Origin: Anaerobiospirillum sp. NML120449
Lineage (GTDB): Bacteria > Pseudomonadota > Gammaproteobacteria > Enterobacterales > Succinivibrionaceae
Reading direction: 5' to 3'
DNA length: 64,000 nucleotides
Assembly (NCBI RefSeq): GCF_023051105.1
Contig: NZ_JALKIL010000003.1
Coordinates: 1 to 64,000 of the forward strand
Both the position numbers and the translations under genes were made by a program. Below are positions 17,884 through 27,451 of this stretch, in pieces; within the stretch, counting starts at the first letter, position 1, and the number at the start of each line of letters is the position of its first letter. The notes under the pieces were generated by a model that was not told the DNA's origin, did not search any database, and saw only the letters and a list, made by a program, of their open reading frames with translations.

Positions 17884-19065
17884 ATGGATCGGCACAAAAA
17901 TGACCATTGCAGCCCAAGTAGCGTCAGTAATATAGGAAAAGAGCCGTCACCTTCTTTTTTCAATGATACTGACAGCTCTTCTCATCTGCGCACTGAGATT
18001 GATCGTAAAACTGGTGAGTCTGCTGCTCCTTCAGGAAACGAACACGAGGTAGCAGCCCCAGCCATGGGATCTGCAACAGCAGTACATGTGATTGCTGCTC
18101 ATTCTGAAACAGGCAGGGCAAGGGGTGATGGATGCATTTCAGCTGCTGCCCAAAAAGCAAGGCATGCCGCTGACGTTGTGGTCGATGATGCCTCTGAAGT
18201 TGTTGACGATGAAGCCGCTGAGCTTAAGGGGGATTGCGCTGATGATGGAGATGAGGAACTGGCTGATCAGGCTGATACGGCGGTTAGGCATATGGTGGTG
18301 CTGGGCGCATCATCGGAGATTGCCATAGCTGCTATCAGGGAATTTGCCCGCACCGGCTCATGGCGCTTTTCACTGTGTGGTCGCAATATGACAGTTCTTG
18401 AGAGGACAGCTGTTGAGCTGACTTCAACCCACGGATGTCAATGCAGCTGTCACTACTTTGATACCGGGATGCCGAATGCTGACATGAAGATGCTCTGGCA
18501 GAGACTTACATCAGAGGCCAATCAGGTAAGTGAAAGTGAAGAGAAGGTATGCAGTGGGGTGGATACTCTTTTCTGTGCTGCTGGTTATCTTGGTAATCAG
18601 CAGTGGGCAGAGCATGACCCGTCTGAGGGCGAAGAGATAATGCGCAGCAACTGCACCGGCCTTATGCCTCTGGTCAGCGCCGCAGCCAGCTATTTTGAGG
18701 AGCGCAGGCACGGATGCATTATGGTCATCACCTCAGTAGCTGGAGACAGGGGACGCTGCTCCAACTACTTCTACGGAGCCTCCAAAGCTGCCATGAGCGC
18801 ATTTCTCTCAGGACTGCGTGTCAGGATGTATCAAAGCGGCGTATCAGTTGTGGACATAAGACCGGGATATGTCAGAACACGTATGGTGGCTGGCCGCAAA
18901 CTGCCACCCTATATCACTGCCTCCACAGAAACAGTAGCCAGGGACATTGTCAGGGCATGGCATACCAGACCTGCGGTGCTTTATACCATGTGGCTGTGGC
19001 GCTACATTATGTGTGTTACCCGCCATATCCCTGACTTCATTTTCAAGCGCCTGAACATGTTCTGA
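17884..19065 (+). CDS. SDR family oxidoreductase with acidic N-terminal extension
   Basis: A 393-residue protein. Residues 1-135 are a low-complexity, Ala/Asp/Glu-rich extension without known domain. The SDR Rossmann domain begins at residue 137 with VVLGASSEIA (glycine-motif variant), followed by CAAGYLG, the catalytic Ser in VITSVAG (about S284) and the Y-x3-K pair YGASK (Y297, K301). The C terminus (YTMWLWRYIM, FIFKRLNMF) is hydrophobic/amphipathic and may associate with the membrane. The pattern recalls the DprE2-like decaprenylphosphoryl ulose reductase branch of SDRs, but the substrate is uncertain. ATG 17884 has GGAGA at good spacing. A terminator follows at 19.27 kb. Confidence 0.75.
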   Translation: MDRHKNDHCSPSSVSNIGKEPSPSFFNDTDSSSHLRTEIDRKTGESAAPSGNEHEVAAPAMGSATAVHVIAAHSETGRARGDGCISAAAQKARHAADVVVDDASEVVDDEAAELKGDCADDGDEELADQADTAVRHMVVLGASSEIAIAAIREFARTGSWRFSLCGRNMTVLERTAVELTSTHGCQCSCHYFDTGMPNADMKMLWQRLTSEANQVSESEEKVCSGVDTLFCAAGYLGNQQWAEHDPSEGEEIMRSNCTGLMPLVSAAASYFEERRHGCIMVITSVAGDRGRCSNYFYGASKAAMSAFLSGLRVRMYQSGVSVVDIRPGYVRTRMVAGRKLPPYITASTETVARDIVRAWHTRPAVLYTMWLWRYIMCVTRHIPDFIFKRLNMF

Positions 19066-19102
19066 CCTTTGCCATGGCCCTCCTGGTGACGTCAAAGTGT
19101 CG

Positions 19103-19196
19103 TCGTGGTAAGACCAGGTAAGGCTGTCAGGTGGCGCGCCCTGGTTTCGTCATGGTGAGACCAGGTCAGGCTGTCAGCTGGCGTGCCCTGGTGACC
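19103..19196. repeat. 47-bp tandem repeat, two copies
   Basis: Units at about 19103 and 19150 share agaccaggt, aggctgtcag and ccctggt blocks; a partial third unit precedes them. Confidence 0.75.
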
Positions 19197-19269
19197 TCAT
19201 GCATCAATCAGGATGCCCTCAGGATTAGCCGGTATGTGATCGCGCATGATGCCTCAAACTGTTGCCCCA

Positions 19270-19320
19270 ATAGAGCAGGGCCCGCCTTGAGATTCAACTC
19301 ATGGCGGGCCCTGCTGTTTT
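19270..19320 (+). terminator. Intrinsic terminator after the SDR gene
   Basis: A perfect 13-bp stem agcagggcccgcc/ggcgggccctgct followed by gtttt. It lies between converging genes and could act on both strands. Confidence 0.8.
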
Positions 19321-19412
19321 GACAATAGAGTTATAGCCGTCTCAGCCTTTTGCCGCACGGCAGAGGCCTATGGCATATGGCAACTTAAATGCCGGGGGCT
19401 GTATCAGTCATT

Positions 19413-19507
19413 GGCAGGCACAGTGGCCCGGCAGGCACAGTCGCCCCGCATGCACAGTAGCCCCGCAGGCACAGTTGTCTGGCAGGCACAGTGGCCTGGC
19501 AGGCATG
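19413..19507. repeat. About 17-bp tandem repeat, five to six copies
   Basis: Units of the form gcaggcacagtggcccg with small changes run up to the stop codon of the PHP gene. Confidence 0.8.
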
Positions 19508-19511
19508 AGGA

Positions 19512-20591
19512 TCAGACTTGCTGAGCTGGCTGAGCAGCTGAACTGGTATTTTCAGTCTGGGGCTGAGGATCGGCGTCTGGATTGAAGGTCAGTGAGACCA
19601 CACGCTGCCTGATTTGCTCGCCCATGGCAAAGGCACGTGCCTGCGGGGCATGCCATACAGGGGTCAGATCTTCAGCAAGGTCGAGGTTCTGGCCTAAATT
19701 GCGGAATATATCCGGATTGTGGAAGTCTGAGCCCAGGCTGGCCATTATTTTGTAATTGCGGCACAGGGTAGTCAGGTACTCACGATCGGCTTCACTTTGC
19801 TGTGATGAGGAGACCTCTATGGCCTCACCACCACAGGCAATGAAGTCCTCAATAAGCATACGCAGACGGCGGTTGGAAATCTTGTAGCGACGAGGGTGGG
19901 CCAGCACTGCAATGCCGCCTGCAGCCTTTATGGCGGCTACGGTTTCATCTACCGGCCCCCAGTCATTGCGCACATATGCCTTCTGACCACGGCGCAGGTA
20001 TTTGTTAAAGGCCTCGTCAATACTGCGTGCCTTGCCGTCCTGGAAAATAAGACGGGCATAATTGCCACGGGTAATGGAGGCACCGGGCTGGGCCTGCTCA
20101 CAGCAGCGCTCATAAGGACGCTCAAAGCCCAGGCGCTCAAGGCGCTCACCTATGGCAACCGCACGGGCAACTCTCTGACCACGTCTGACATCAATAAGAC
20201 GGGTCAGCTCGGCATTTTCAATATCCAGGTAAAGACCAACAATATGAATCTGCTCATTACGCCAGGTAGTGGAAAATTCAATACCTGGGATGATATTGAG
20301 CTGACGCTCTGCAGGATCGCGCTCCAGGGTGCCATTTTTAACCCCTGTTACCAGGGCAGTAGGCAGAATGTAATTCTCCTCAGGAGCATCTGCAGCACCG
20401 CTGCACAGCAGCTTGTTGCCTTTTTGCGCAGCAGCCATGGCCTCAGCAACTCCGGCAACCAGATCATGATCGGTAATGGCCAGATAGTTAAGGCCGCGAC
20501 TGAATGCGCGCTGTACAACCTCTGTTGGGGTCAGTCCGCCATCTGATGCTTTGGTATGGCAATGAAAATCAATATTGCTAATGGTGGTCAT
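19512..20591 (-). CDS. rnm: PHP-domain phosphoesterase, RNase AM (YciV)-like
   Basis: A PHP-fold metal-dependent phosphoesterase. The N-terminal FHCHTKASDGGLTP supplies the H-x-H metal ligands, AITDHDLVAG the second block, and IPGIEFSTTW, VLAHPRRY and LGSDFHNP the later PHP motifs. It matches E. coli YciV (RNase AM, 5'-3' exonuclease and 3',5'-bisphosphate nucleotidase), with about 45 extra residues after the second motif and a Gln/Ala-rich tail, giving about 359 residues. ATG 20591 is preferred; the TTG two codons upstream lacks better signals. YciV acts on 5' ends of rRNA and short RNAs by family knowledge. The gene is alone between repeat-containing gaps. Confidence 0.8.
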   Translation of the reverse strand: MTTISNIDFHCHTKASDGGLTPTEVVQRAFSRGLNYLAITDHDLVAGVAEAMAAAQKGNKLLCSGAADAPEENYILPTALVTGVKNGTLERDPAERQLNIIPGIEFSTTWRNEQIHIVGLYLDIENAELTRLIDVRRGQRVARAVAIGERLERLGFERPYERCCEQAQPGASITRGNYARLIFQDGKARSIDEAFNKYLRRGQKAYVRNDWGPVDETVAAIKAAGGIAVLAHPRRYKISNRRLRMLIEDFIACGGEAIEVSSSQQSEADREYLTTLCRNYKIMASLGSDFHNPDIFRNLGQNLDLAEDLTPVWHAPQARAFAMGEQIRQRVVSLTFNPDADPQPQTENTSSAAQPAQQV

Positions 20592-20597
20592 CTTCAA

Positions 20598-21016
20598 TCA
20601 GCGCCCCTGCCCACCCTCAGGCAATCAGCGGCACAGCCTCATTTAAACTGAAAAATAATTGTCCAGCATGGCTCCTGGTCCTGAACCTGCCTTGCGCCGT
20701 GTTCCTGCTCCAGTTTGCTCTTCAGCACTCCAGCATCCCAGCTGTTTAATCCTGCAGCAGCCCGGCTGACAGGCCTGGCAGCAGCCAGCTCTGTGAGCGA
20801 GCACATTGCCGTGCATGGCGCCTGTGTGAAGCCGAGCTGTGGAAAGGATAGCGCTAAAGCTGCAGCCCCAGCCAGGATGCGGCCGCAGCGGCAGCTCAAG
20901 CCAGGATGCGGCCGCAGCGGCAGCTCAAGCAAGGATGCGGCTGCAGCGGCTGCAATAGCCCTGAAAGACTGATATTGCGCATGCTGACTGCAACCTGCAG
21001 GCTAAGAGCTGCAAGG
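20598..21016. other. Intergenic region with 29-bp repeat
   Basis: No credible gene. It carries the 29-bp array at 20872-20958 and GC-rich palindromes. No T-tailed terminator for uup was identified. Confidence 0.5.
20872..20958. repeat. 29-bp tandem repeat, three copies
   Basis: Units begin at 20872, 20901 and 20930, each starting with caggatgcgg or caaggatgcgg followed by a gcagcggcagctcaag-like segment. Confidence 0.85.
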
Positions 21017-22963
21017 TCAGCTTTCGGACTTGTCCATCAGCAGCTCAAAACGCTCATAGAGGGCATCGAGCTCAGCGGCGAGCTCAGCTCTTTTGTTGTT
21101 AACTGCCTTGATCTCATCAGGGCTCTTTGAGTACAGAGCTGGATCGGCAATCTGGGCATCAACTGCAGCCAGATCCTCTTCTTTAAGCTCAATCTTTTCC
21201 GGCAAAGCTTCAAGCTCATGAGCCTCGGTAAAGGACAGCTTATTGGACTTGCTCTTTGAGCTGCCCTCTGAAGCTGCAGCAGCGTCAACCTGACTGTCTT
21301 TTGCACCTTTGTCTGACTTGTCAGCCTTATCAGCACGTTCAGCCTTTTCAGGCTCACTGCCCTTGCCTGAGACCACCAGAGCGGCATTCTTGCCTATGCG
21401 GCGGTAATAGGCCTCAACATCAGACCAGCCGCCCACAACAGTCTCAATATGACCATTGCCGTCAAATACCCAGGTTTCAGTGGCAAACTCATCGATAAAG
21501 CGTCGATCGTGAGAAATAACAAGCACAGTGCCCGGGAAGTTCTGCAACATTTCCTCAAGCAGGTCGAGAGTCTCAAGATCAAGGTCATTGGTAGGCTCGT
21601 CCATAATGAGCACATTGCATGGACGGGCAAAGATGCGGGCGAGCATCAGACGGTTCTTCTCACCACCTGACAGAACCGAAACCGGGCTGCGGGCACGACG
21701 GGCGGTAAAAAGGAAGTTCTTGAGGTAAGACAGAACGTGGACAGTACGGCCATTGACCGGAACATCCTGCTTGCCCTCAGCTACGTTATCAGCTACTGAT
21801 TTGGCAGGCTCGAGCTGCTCATGATACTGGTCAAAGTACTGAGACTCGACATTGGTACCGATACGCACATAGCCATGATCAGGCTTTACAAGCCCCATCA
21901 GCACCTTGATAAGAGTAGTCTTGCCTGCGCCATTTGGTCCGACAATACCAATACGGTCACCACGCATTACTACAGGGCTGAAGTTTTTGATAATGTCACG
22001 GCCATCCCAGGTCACTGTGATGTTATCAGCCTCAAAAACAATATTTCCAGAGCGGTCAGCCTCGGTGATTTTGATGATGGCACGCCCCTGACGGTCACGG
22101 CGCTCAGAGCGCTCCTTACGCATGGCTTCAAGATTGCGCACACGACCCTCATTACGGGCCAGTCGAGCCTTTACACCACGGCGAATCCAAGCCTCCTCTT
22201 CAGCAAGGACACGATCAAAATCAGCTCGCTGCAGCTCCTCAAGACGCAGGCGTTCATCACGCAGGCGCAGATAGTCATCAAAAGCACCTGGATAGGAATA
22301 GAGCTTGCCACGGTCCAGCTCCACAATACGGGTAGCCAGATGATCCGCAAAGGTACGATCGTGGCTGACAAATACTACAGTACCCTTAAAGCCAAGCAGA
22401 TACTCTTCAAGCCAGGCAATGGTTGCAATATCAAGATGGTTGGTAGGCTCATCAAGCAGCAGTACCTGCGGCTCGTTGGCAAGAGCAGCAGCCAGTGCCG
22501 CCTTACGGCGCCAGCCACCTGACAGAGAGCTCAGCGGAGTATCAGGATCGAGATCAATCTTGTTGAGAATCTTGAAGATCAGGGCATCTTTGATCCAGCC
22601 GTCATGCTGCTCGATAAAGGCTGCCAGACGCTCCTGCTCCCTTGGATCAGTGCTTTCCTTGAATGAAGCCAGAGCATCACCCACGACATCAATACCCCGG
22701 GCTACCATGGAGTAGACAGTGCCCAGAGCATCCTGAGGCGGATCCTGAGCCAGGCGGTTGATACGCAGACCATCACGGAAGATCATGCGTCCGTCGTCAA
22801 GTTCAATACGACGGTCAAAGAGCTTGAGCAGAGTGGACTTGCCGGTGCCATTACGGCCTACCAGGCAGACACGCTCTCCTTCTTCAAGAGCAAAGTCAGC
22901 CCTGGACAGCAGAGCATCGTCGCCATAGGCCAGTGAGGCCTCCATCATGGTAATCAGGGCCAT
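21017..22963 (-). CDS. uup: ABC-F family ATPase Uup
   Basis: A 648-residue cytosolic ABC-F protein with two nucleotide-binding domains and no membrane segment. The first Walker A is GRNGTGKST (residues 36-44) with signature LSGGWRRKAALA; the second is GPNGAGKTT (around 345) with LSGGEKNRLMLA; both Walker B/DEPTNDLDL-type blocks are present. A linker rich in Arg/Glu separates them. The C terminus has a low-complexity Lys/Ala/Ser segment followed by a coiled coil with AELDALYERFELL, as in Uup. Family role: ribosome- and DNA-structure-associated ATPase that lowers transposon excision. Its start lies three bases after the rlmKL stop, with AAGGAG inside the rlmKL end, so the two are translationally coupled. 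Confidence 0.93.
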   Translation of the reverse strand: MALITMMEASLAYGDDALLSRADFALEEGERVCLVGRNGTGKSTLLKLFDRRIELDDGRMIFRDGLRINRLAQDPPQDALGTVYSMVARGIDVVGDALASFKESTDPREQERLAAFIEQHDGWIKDALIFKILNKIDLDPDTPLSSLSGGWRRKAALAAALANEPQVLLLDEPTNHLDIATIAWLEEYLLGFKGTVVFVSHDRTFADHLATRIVELDRGKLYSYPGAFDDYLRLRDERLRLEELQRADFDRVLAEEEAWIRRGVKARLARNEGRVRNLEAMRKERSERRDRQGRAIIKITEADRSGNIVFEADNITVTWDGRDIIKNFSPVVMRGDRIGIVGPNGAGKTTLIKVLMGLVKPDHGYVRIGTNVESQYFDQYHEQLEPAKSVADNVAEGKQDVPVNGRTVHVLSYLKNFLFTARRARSPVSVLSGGEKNRLMLARIFARPCNVLIMDEPTNDLDLETLDLLEEMLQNFPGTVLVISHDRRFIDEFATETWVFDGNGHIETVVGGWSDVEAYYRRIGKNAALVVSGKGSEPEKAERADKADKSDKGAKDSQVDAAAASEGSSKSKSNKLSFTEAHELEALPEKIELKEEDLAAVDAQIADPALYSKSPDEIKAVNNKRAELAAELDALYERFELLMDKSES

Positions 22964-22966
22964 GGA

Positions 22967-25753
22967 TTAAAGCTCCTTAAGGCCCTGTGGGCCCCATACA
23001 CGTGCCGGACGACGGCCGGTGCTGCCCGGACGTCCTGCGCGGCCAGCGCCCTCACGCTCACGGCTGCCCCCGCCACCGTTGCCGCGACCGTAGCCGCCGC
23101 GACGGTCATCACGGTCGTAGCCGCCACCACGGCGCCCGTCGCGGCCATAGCCGTCGCGGCCATAACCACCGCCACCACGACGCTCGTCGCGGCTGTAGCT
23201 GCTGCGCTCGCCGCGGTCGTAACGGCTGTCACGATCTTCGCGCTCATAATGGCTGCCATCACGGTCATAGCGACGGTCGTCGTTGCTGTAGCGGGTACGG
23301 GCGCGGTCGCGCTCAAAGGTGCGATCGCTGCGGGAGCGTCCCTCATCCTCACGGCGGGCGGCACGCTCACCTGACCAGGTAAAGCGCTCGGAACGAACCT
23401 CAAGATCACGGGACCACTTAGGTCTCATGGTGTTGGTTACCAGAGCCTCAGGCTCTTTTGTCTGAGCCTCTTTGTTCCATATCAGGCGGAAGCAGGTATG
23501 CAGCTGCTCATCGCGCTTGAAGTCAGGATCAAAGCTTTTGGAGGTGATATTGCTGACTGTAAAGCCGTACTCTTCAAGACCATCATCGAGTTTGAAATTG
23601 CGTCTGTTGGTACAGAAAATTACTGTGCCGCCATCATTGAGATGACGGGTAAGATTGCCCAGCATCAGCTTGTGATCACGCTGCACGTCAAAGCTCTTCT
23701 CCATACGCTTGGAGTTGGAGAAGGTAGGCGGATCAATGTAGATAAGATCGTAGCGCTGGCCCTGATCGGCAGACAGCCAGGCAAGGCAGTCAGCCTGCAT
23801 GAAGTGGTGCTCAGGATGAACAGGCTCTGCGTCCTCACCAAGTGCAGCTGCGGCTGCAGCTGCCGCAACAGCCGGCACGCTGAAGCCTCCCGGAGCGTCG
23901 AGATCCATGCCGTTTAACTTGAAGTTTTCACGACCCCAGTCAAGATAGGTACGACTCATGTCCACAGAGGTGGTACGCACAGCACCGCCCAGAGCAGCTG
24001 CCACAGAGGCAGAGCAGGTGTAGGCAAAAAGATTAAGGAAGCTCTTGCCGGCGGCCAGCTTGCGGATCAGTCGACGCAGTGGTCGGGCATCAAGGAACAG
24101 ACCGGTATCCAGATAGTCGTGCAGGTTAACGCTGAAAGCCACATCATCTTCATAAACAGTAATGAAGTGACCCAGAGCATCCTCACGACGGGCATACTGG
24201 GACTCACCCTTCTGCTTTTCACGGCTTTTTACAATGACATTCTCGCCGGCAGCACCGGTAACACGAATGGTTGCTGCAATCATGTCCAGAAGGCGCTTTT
24301 GAGCTACATGGGCCTTTACTGTTGCCGGAGCCTGATACTCCTGAATGATGTAGTACTGGTTATAGCGGTCGATGGCTGCGTTGTACTCAGGCAGGTCAGC
24401 ATCATAAACGCGATAGGCGGAAATCTGTTCACGGGCAGCCCACTTGTCCAGATGCTTCATATTGCGGGTCAGGCGGTTGGCAAAATCAACAGCAACCTCA
24501 GCCTCACCAACAGCAGCACCTGAGGCAGTACCGGCTGCTCCTGCTGCGCCAGCTGCTGCAGCACCCTGAGATGCACTTTCATCCCCCTCTGCCTGACGGT
24601 CCAGCTTGAAAACACGCAGCTGACACTCAAGGGCGCCGTTGAACAGGCGATAGCTCCTGTCTACAGTAAGACGCAGACAGGAGAGCAGTTCAGGGGATGT
24701 GGAGATAACAGCGGCTATGCCACCTTTAAACAGGGTCTTAAGACGGTGACCAAGGTTGGTATAGAGCAGAATCAGCTCATTGAAATTGCCCATGCGCTCG
24801 CCATATGGCGGATTGGTAACCACAACGCATGGCAGTTCATTAACACCGGCACAAGGGTTAATGAGATTGTCCAGTGGACGGTGCTCCACTGTGATTAAAT
24901 CGGAAAAGCCGGCCTGAGCAATGTTTTCTTCAGCACGCTTTATGACATAAGGGTCGGCATCGAAGCCAAACATTCTGATGCCACGGGCGGCAGCAGCTTC
25001 ACGGCCCTTACGGGCGCGCTCTGAGGCCTCTTCATGAATCTTCTGCCAGCAGGCCTCATCATAGTCCTTGAGCTTCATGAAGCCATAGGAGGTACGCATC
25101 AGGCCAGGGGCGGTATCAGTTGCCAGAGTTGCAGCCTCAAGCAGCAAAGTGGCCGATCCGCACATAGGGTCGACAAAATTCTGGGAGCCGTTAAAGCCTG
25201 AGCGGGCAACCATGGCAGCAGCGAGATTTTCTTTTAACGGAGCGGCACCGGTAGAGCGGTTGTACTCACGCCAGAACTGAGCAGTGCCAGACAGGTCAAT
25301 ACCTACAGCAAGCTCGCCCTTTTTGAGGGTAGCAATGATATGCACATCAGGGTTATGACGCTCAACATCAGGTCGCTCCATACCGCAGGCTACAAAGCGG
25401 TCACAGACGGCATCCTTGATACGCAGGGCACCATACTGAGTATTACGAATGGCGCTTGAGGTGCCATTGAAGGTTACAGCAATGGTTCTGTCAGAGTCGA
25501 AGTACTTCTCATAACCAATGCCCTGAGCACCCATGTACAGATCGGTGTCATCCTCACACTTGAAAGTGTTGAGGTTGAGAATAATGCGGGAAGCAAAGCG
25601 GCTGTACAGGCAGACACGCATGCCCAGCTCCATGTCTCCGGAAAAGGAAACACCTGAGACTGTTTCCTTGACCGAGGATGCTCCCAGAGCACTCAGTTCA
25701 CGGAATAAGAGATTCTCCAGTCCCTTGGGACAGGTTGCGAAAAATTTCTGCAT
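22967..25753 (-). CDS. rlmL: Bifunctional 23S rRNA methyltransferase RlmKL with Arg/Gly/Asp-rich tail
   Basis: About 928 residues. The N-terminal half is RlmL (THUMP domain, then NPPYGERMG, makes m2G2445); the C-terminal half is RlmK (FLNLFAYTCSASVAAA and YIDPPTFSNSKRM, makes m7G2069). Both modify 23S rRNA. The length exceeds the usual roughly 700 because of an Ala-rich linker insertion near residue 430 and a C-terminal tail of about 115 residues made of RDR, YDRD, GGYGRD repeats, RGG-like in composition. The start is set at 25753 (MQKFFATCPKG), the family-conserved beginning, with AAGGG upstream. It is the first gene of an rlmKL-uup pair. The tail may add RNA binding; this is inference. Confidence 0.93.
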   Translation of the reverse strand: MQKFFATCPKGLENLLFRELSALGASSVKETVSGVSFSGDMELGMRVCLYSRFASRIILNLNTFKCEDDTDLYMGAQGIGYEKYFDSDRTIAVTFNGTSSAIRNTQYGALRIKDAVCDRFVACGMERPDVERHNPDVHIIATLKKGELAVGIDLSGTAQFWREYNRSTGAAPLKENLAAAMVARSGFNGSQNFVDPMCGSATLLLEAATLATDTAPGLMRTSYGFMKLKDYDEACWQKIHEEASERARKGREAAAARGIRMFGFDADPYVIKRAEENIAQAGFSDLITVEHRPLDNLINPCAGVNELPCVVVTNPPYGERMGNFNELILLYTNLGHRLKTLFKGGIAAVISTSPELLSCLRLTVDRSYRLFNGALECQLRVFKLDRQAEGDESASQGAAAAGAAGAAGTASGAAVGEAEVAVDFANRLTRNMKHLDKWAAREQISAYRVYDADLPEYNAAIDRYNQYYIIQEYQAPATVKAHVAQKRLLDMIAATIRVTGAAGENVIVKSREKQKGESQYARREDALGHFITVYEDDVAFSVNLHDYLDTGLFLDARPLRRLIRKLAAGKSFLNLFAYTCSASVAAALGGAVRTTSVDMSRTYLDWGRENFKLNGMDLDAPGGFSVPAVAAAAAAAALGEDAEPVHPEHHFMQADCLAWLSADQGQRYDLIYIDPPTFSNSKRMEKSFDVQRDHKLMLGNLTRHLNDGGTVIFCTNRRNFKLDDGLEEYGFTVSNITSKSFDPDFKRDEQLHTCFRLIWNKEAQTKEPEALVTNTMRPKWSRDLEVRSERFTWSGERAARREDEGRSRSDRTFERDRARTRYSNDDRRYDRDGSHYEREDRDSRYDRGERSSYSRDERRGGGGYGRDGYGRDGRRGGGYDRDDRRGGYGRGNGGGGSREREGAGRAGRPGSTGRRPARVWGPQGLKEL

Positions 25754-26161
25754 ATCATCGCCCTTGCTGAGAATAATGAAAGTCAACCGCTCATTATATC
25801 GTTATTCATCAGGCTTTGGCATCACTGACCACTCCGCCGCGCAATTTTCGCGGCCCGCCCCTCCGCGCCCCATTTACACAGCCCTGCCTTGTCATACCTC
25901 TCAGGTTATACCCCTCATGCCGGCAACTCCTCCCCAGCCCCGCCCTGCCCAGCCTGCAGGCTGCAGACTGGGCAGGGCTGCGCTTTGCAGCTGGGAGCTG
26001 TGGGACTGACACAGCGCCTGAGCAGGGCCGGTGGCATTCAAAAGGCAGGTTCCAGATACGGCAAAGCCGGCATTAAGCCGGCTTTGAGGCCCTTGCGGGC
26101 AAGGCCCTGGCATTGTGGCCGGGGCAATGGTCAACCTGGGGTGCATCAGGATAGCCATAAA
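25754..26161. other. Gap between pdxB and rlmKL
   Basis: No gene. A stem aaagccggc/gccggcttt lies at 26064-26086, just after pdxB on its strand, but without a good T run. The remainder is GC-rich with inverted repeats of ctgcaggc. Confidence 0.5.
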
Positions 26162-27451
26162 TCAGTTGGCAGATGGAGTGTTTCCGGTACGGATCTGGAA
26201 GCCCAGATGGTAGAGCTTGCGCACCTGCTCAGGAGTGCTGCACTTAATGGTAACCTTCTTGAGCTCATGGCGCTCTTCATAATGCTTGCGCAGGAAATCA
26301 AAAGATGGACCGTTGTAGCACTGGGTGCGGAACAGACTGTCGTCACGGCGCACGTCATATACTGAAAATACCAGGCGGCTGAGCAGACTGTTGGTTATCA
26401 GAGCGTTCTTGTTAAGCTCAATGCAGGCCACATCTGATGGAACCTTAGGAATTTCGAACTGTACGTTAAGTGCCAGCTTGTCAACCAGAGACTGAGCTAC
26501 CATTTCGGTACCACGGTTCTTGGCTTCCAGGGAGTAACCGGCGATATGGGCAGTACAGCCCTCAAGCAGAGGAATAAGCTCTGGTACCAGAATTTCAGGC
26601 TCGTTTTCAAAAACGTCAAACCATGCGTGAATATAGCCAGGATTGGCACTGAGCAGCTCATAAAGAGCTCTGTTATCAACTATGGCGCCACGGGCGGTGT
26701 TGATCAGAATCTGACCCTCACGCATGGAGGCCAGCTCTTTCTGACCAATAAGATAGCGGGTAGGGAAGTAGTTATCAGGGGACTCATCAGTAAGCGGCAC
26801 ATGCAGAGTGACCATGTCACAGGCAAGGGCTTCTTCAAGAGGACGGTTGTACAGCTCAGGATCGGCAAGGTCAAGATCGCACATGAACTCGTCACCCTCG
26901 GAGAGTATGCGCAGTGCAGCAACCTTTTCGTCCACACCGCCATAGCGTGGATCACCCTTGCCCTGCATGGACTCAAGCAGGGAGCTGAACTGGGAGGCAC
27001 GCAAAGGGTCACAGCAGACCACCTTCATGCCCAGAGCCTGAGCACGGCGGTAAACGCGGGTACCTACATGGCCCATGCCTACAATACCAATGGACATCTG
27101 GCCAAAATCAAGATTATAGCGCTGAGCCAGAACCATCCATACAGACAGCACGTAGTCGGCTACAGAGCGGGCATTACAGCCATGAGCGGCTGAAAATGCA
27201 ATGTGGCGGCTCTCCAGAGCTGCACGGTCAATGTGATCGATGCCGGAGGTGGCTGTGCCTACGAACTTGAGATTGTCTGCATGCTTGAGCAGCTCATCAT
27301 CTACTCTGGTCACAGAGCGCACTATGAGTGCATCGATGTCCTTAAGATCCTCAGGACAAATGTCGCGTCCATATTTAAGCTCAACTTCGCCAAAGGCCGA
27401 AAAAATCTGCCTGGCATTGGGAATTGCCTGATCCGCAAGGATCTTTAACAT
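26162..27451 (-). CDS. pdxB: 4-phosphoerythronate dehydrogenase PdxB
   Basis: A 429-residue D-2-hydroxyacid dehydrogenase. It oxidises 4-phospho-D-erythronate in the DXP-dependent pyridoxal phosphate pathway. Seen features: substrate-domain start MLKILADQAIPNA, FVGTATSGIDHID, NAD-binding GIVGMGHVGTRVYRRAQALGMKV near residues 123-145, INTARGAIVD with the catalytic Arg, and HIAGYSLEAKNRG with the catalytic His. PdxB is typically about 380 residues; extra length comes from an insertion after CCDPLR and a longer C-terminal dimerisation domain. The ATG at 27451 follows GGATTAGG. Confidence 0.92.
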   Translation of the reverse strand: MLKILADQAIPNARQIFSAFGEVELKYGRDICPEDLKDIDALIVRSVTRVDDELLKHADNLKFVGTATSGIDHIDRAALESRHIAFSAAHGCNARSVADYVLSVWMVLAQRYNLDFGQMSIGIVGMGHVGTRVYRRAQALGMKVVCCDPLRASQFSSLLESMQGKGDPRYGGVDEKVAALRILSEGDEFMCDLDLADPELYNRPLEEALACDMVTLHVPLTDESPDNYFPTRYLIGQKELASMREGQILINTARGAIVDNRALYELLSANPGYIHAWFDVFENEPEILVPELIPLLEGCTAHIAGYSLEAKNRGTEMVAQSLVDKLALNVQFEIPKVPSDVACIELNKNALITNSLLSRLVFSVYDVRRDDSLFRTQCYNGPSFDFLRKHYEERHELKKVTIKCSTPEQVRKLYHLGFQIRTGNTPSAN

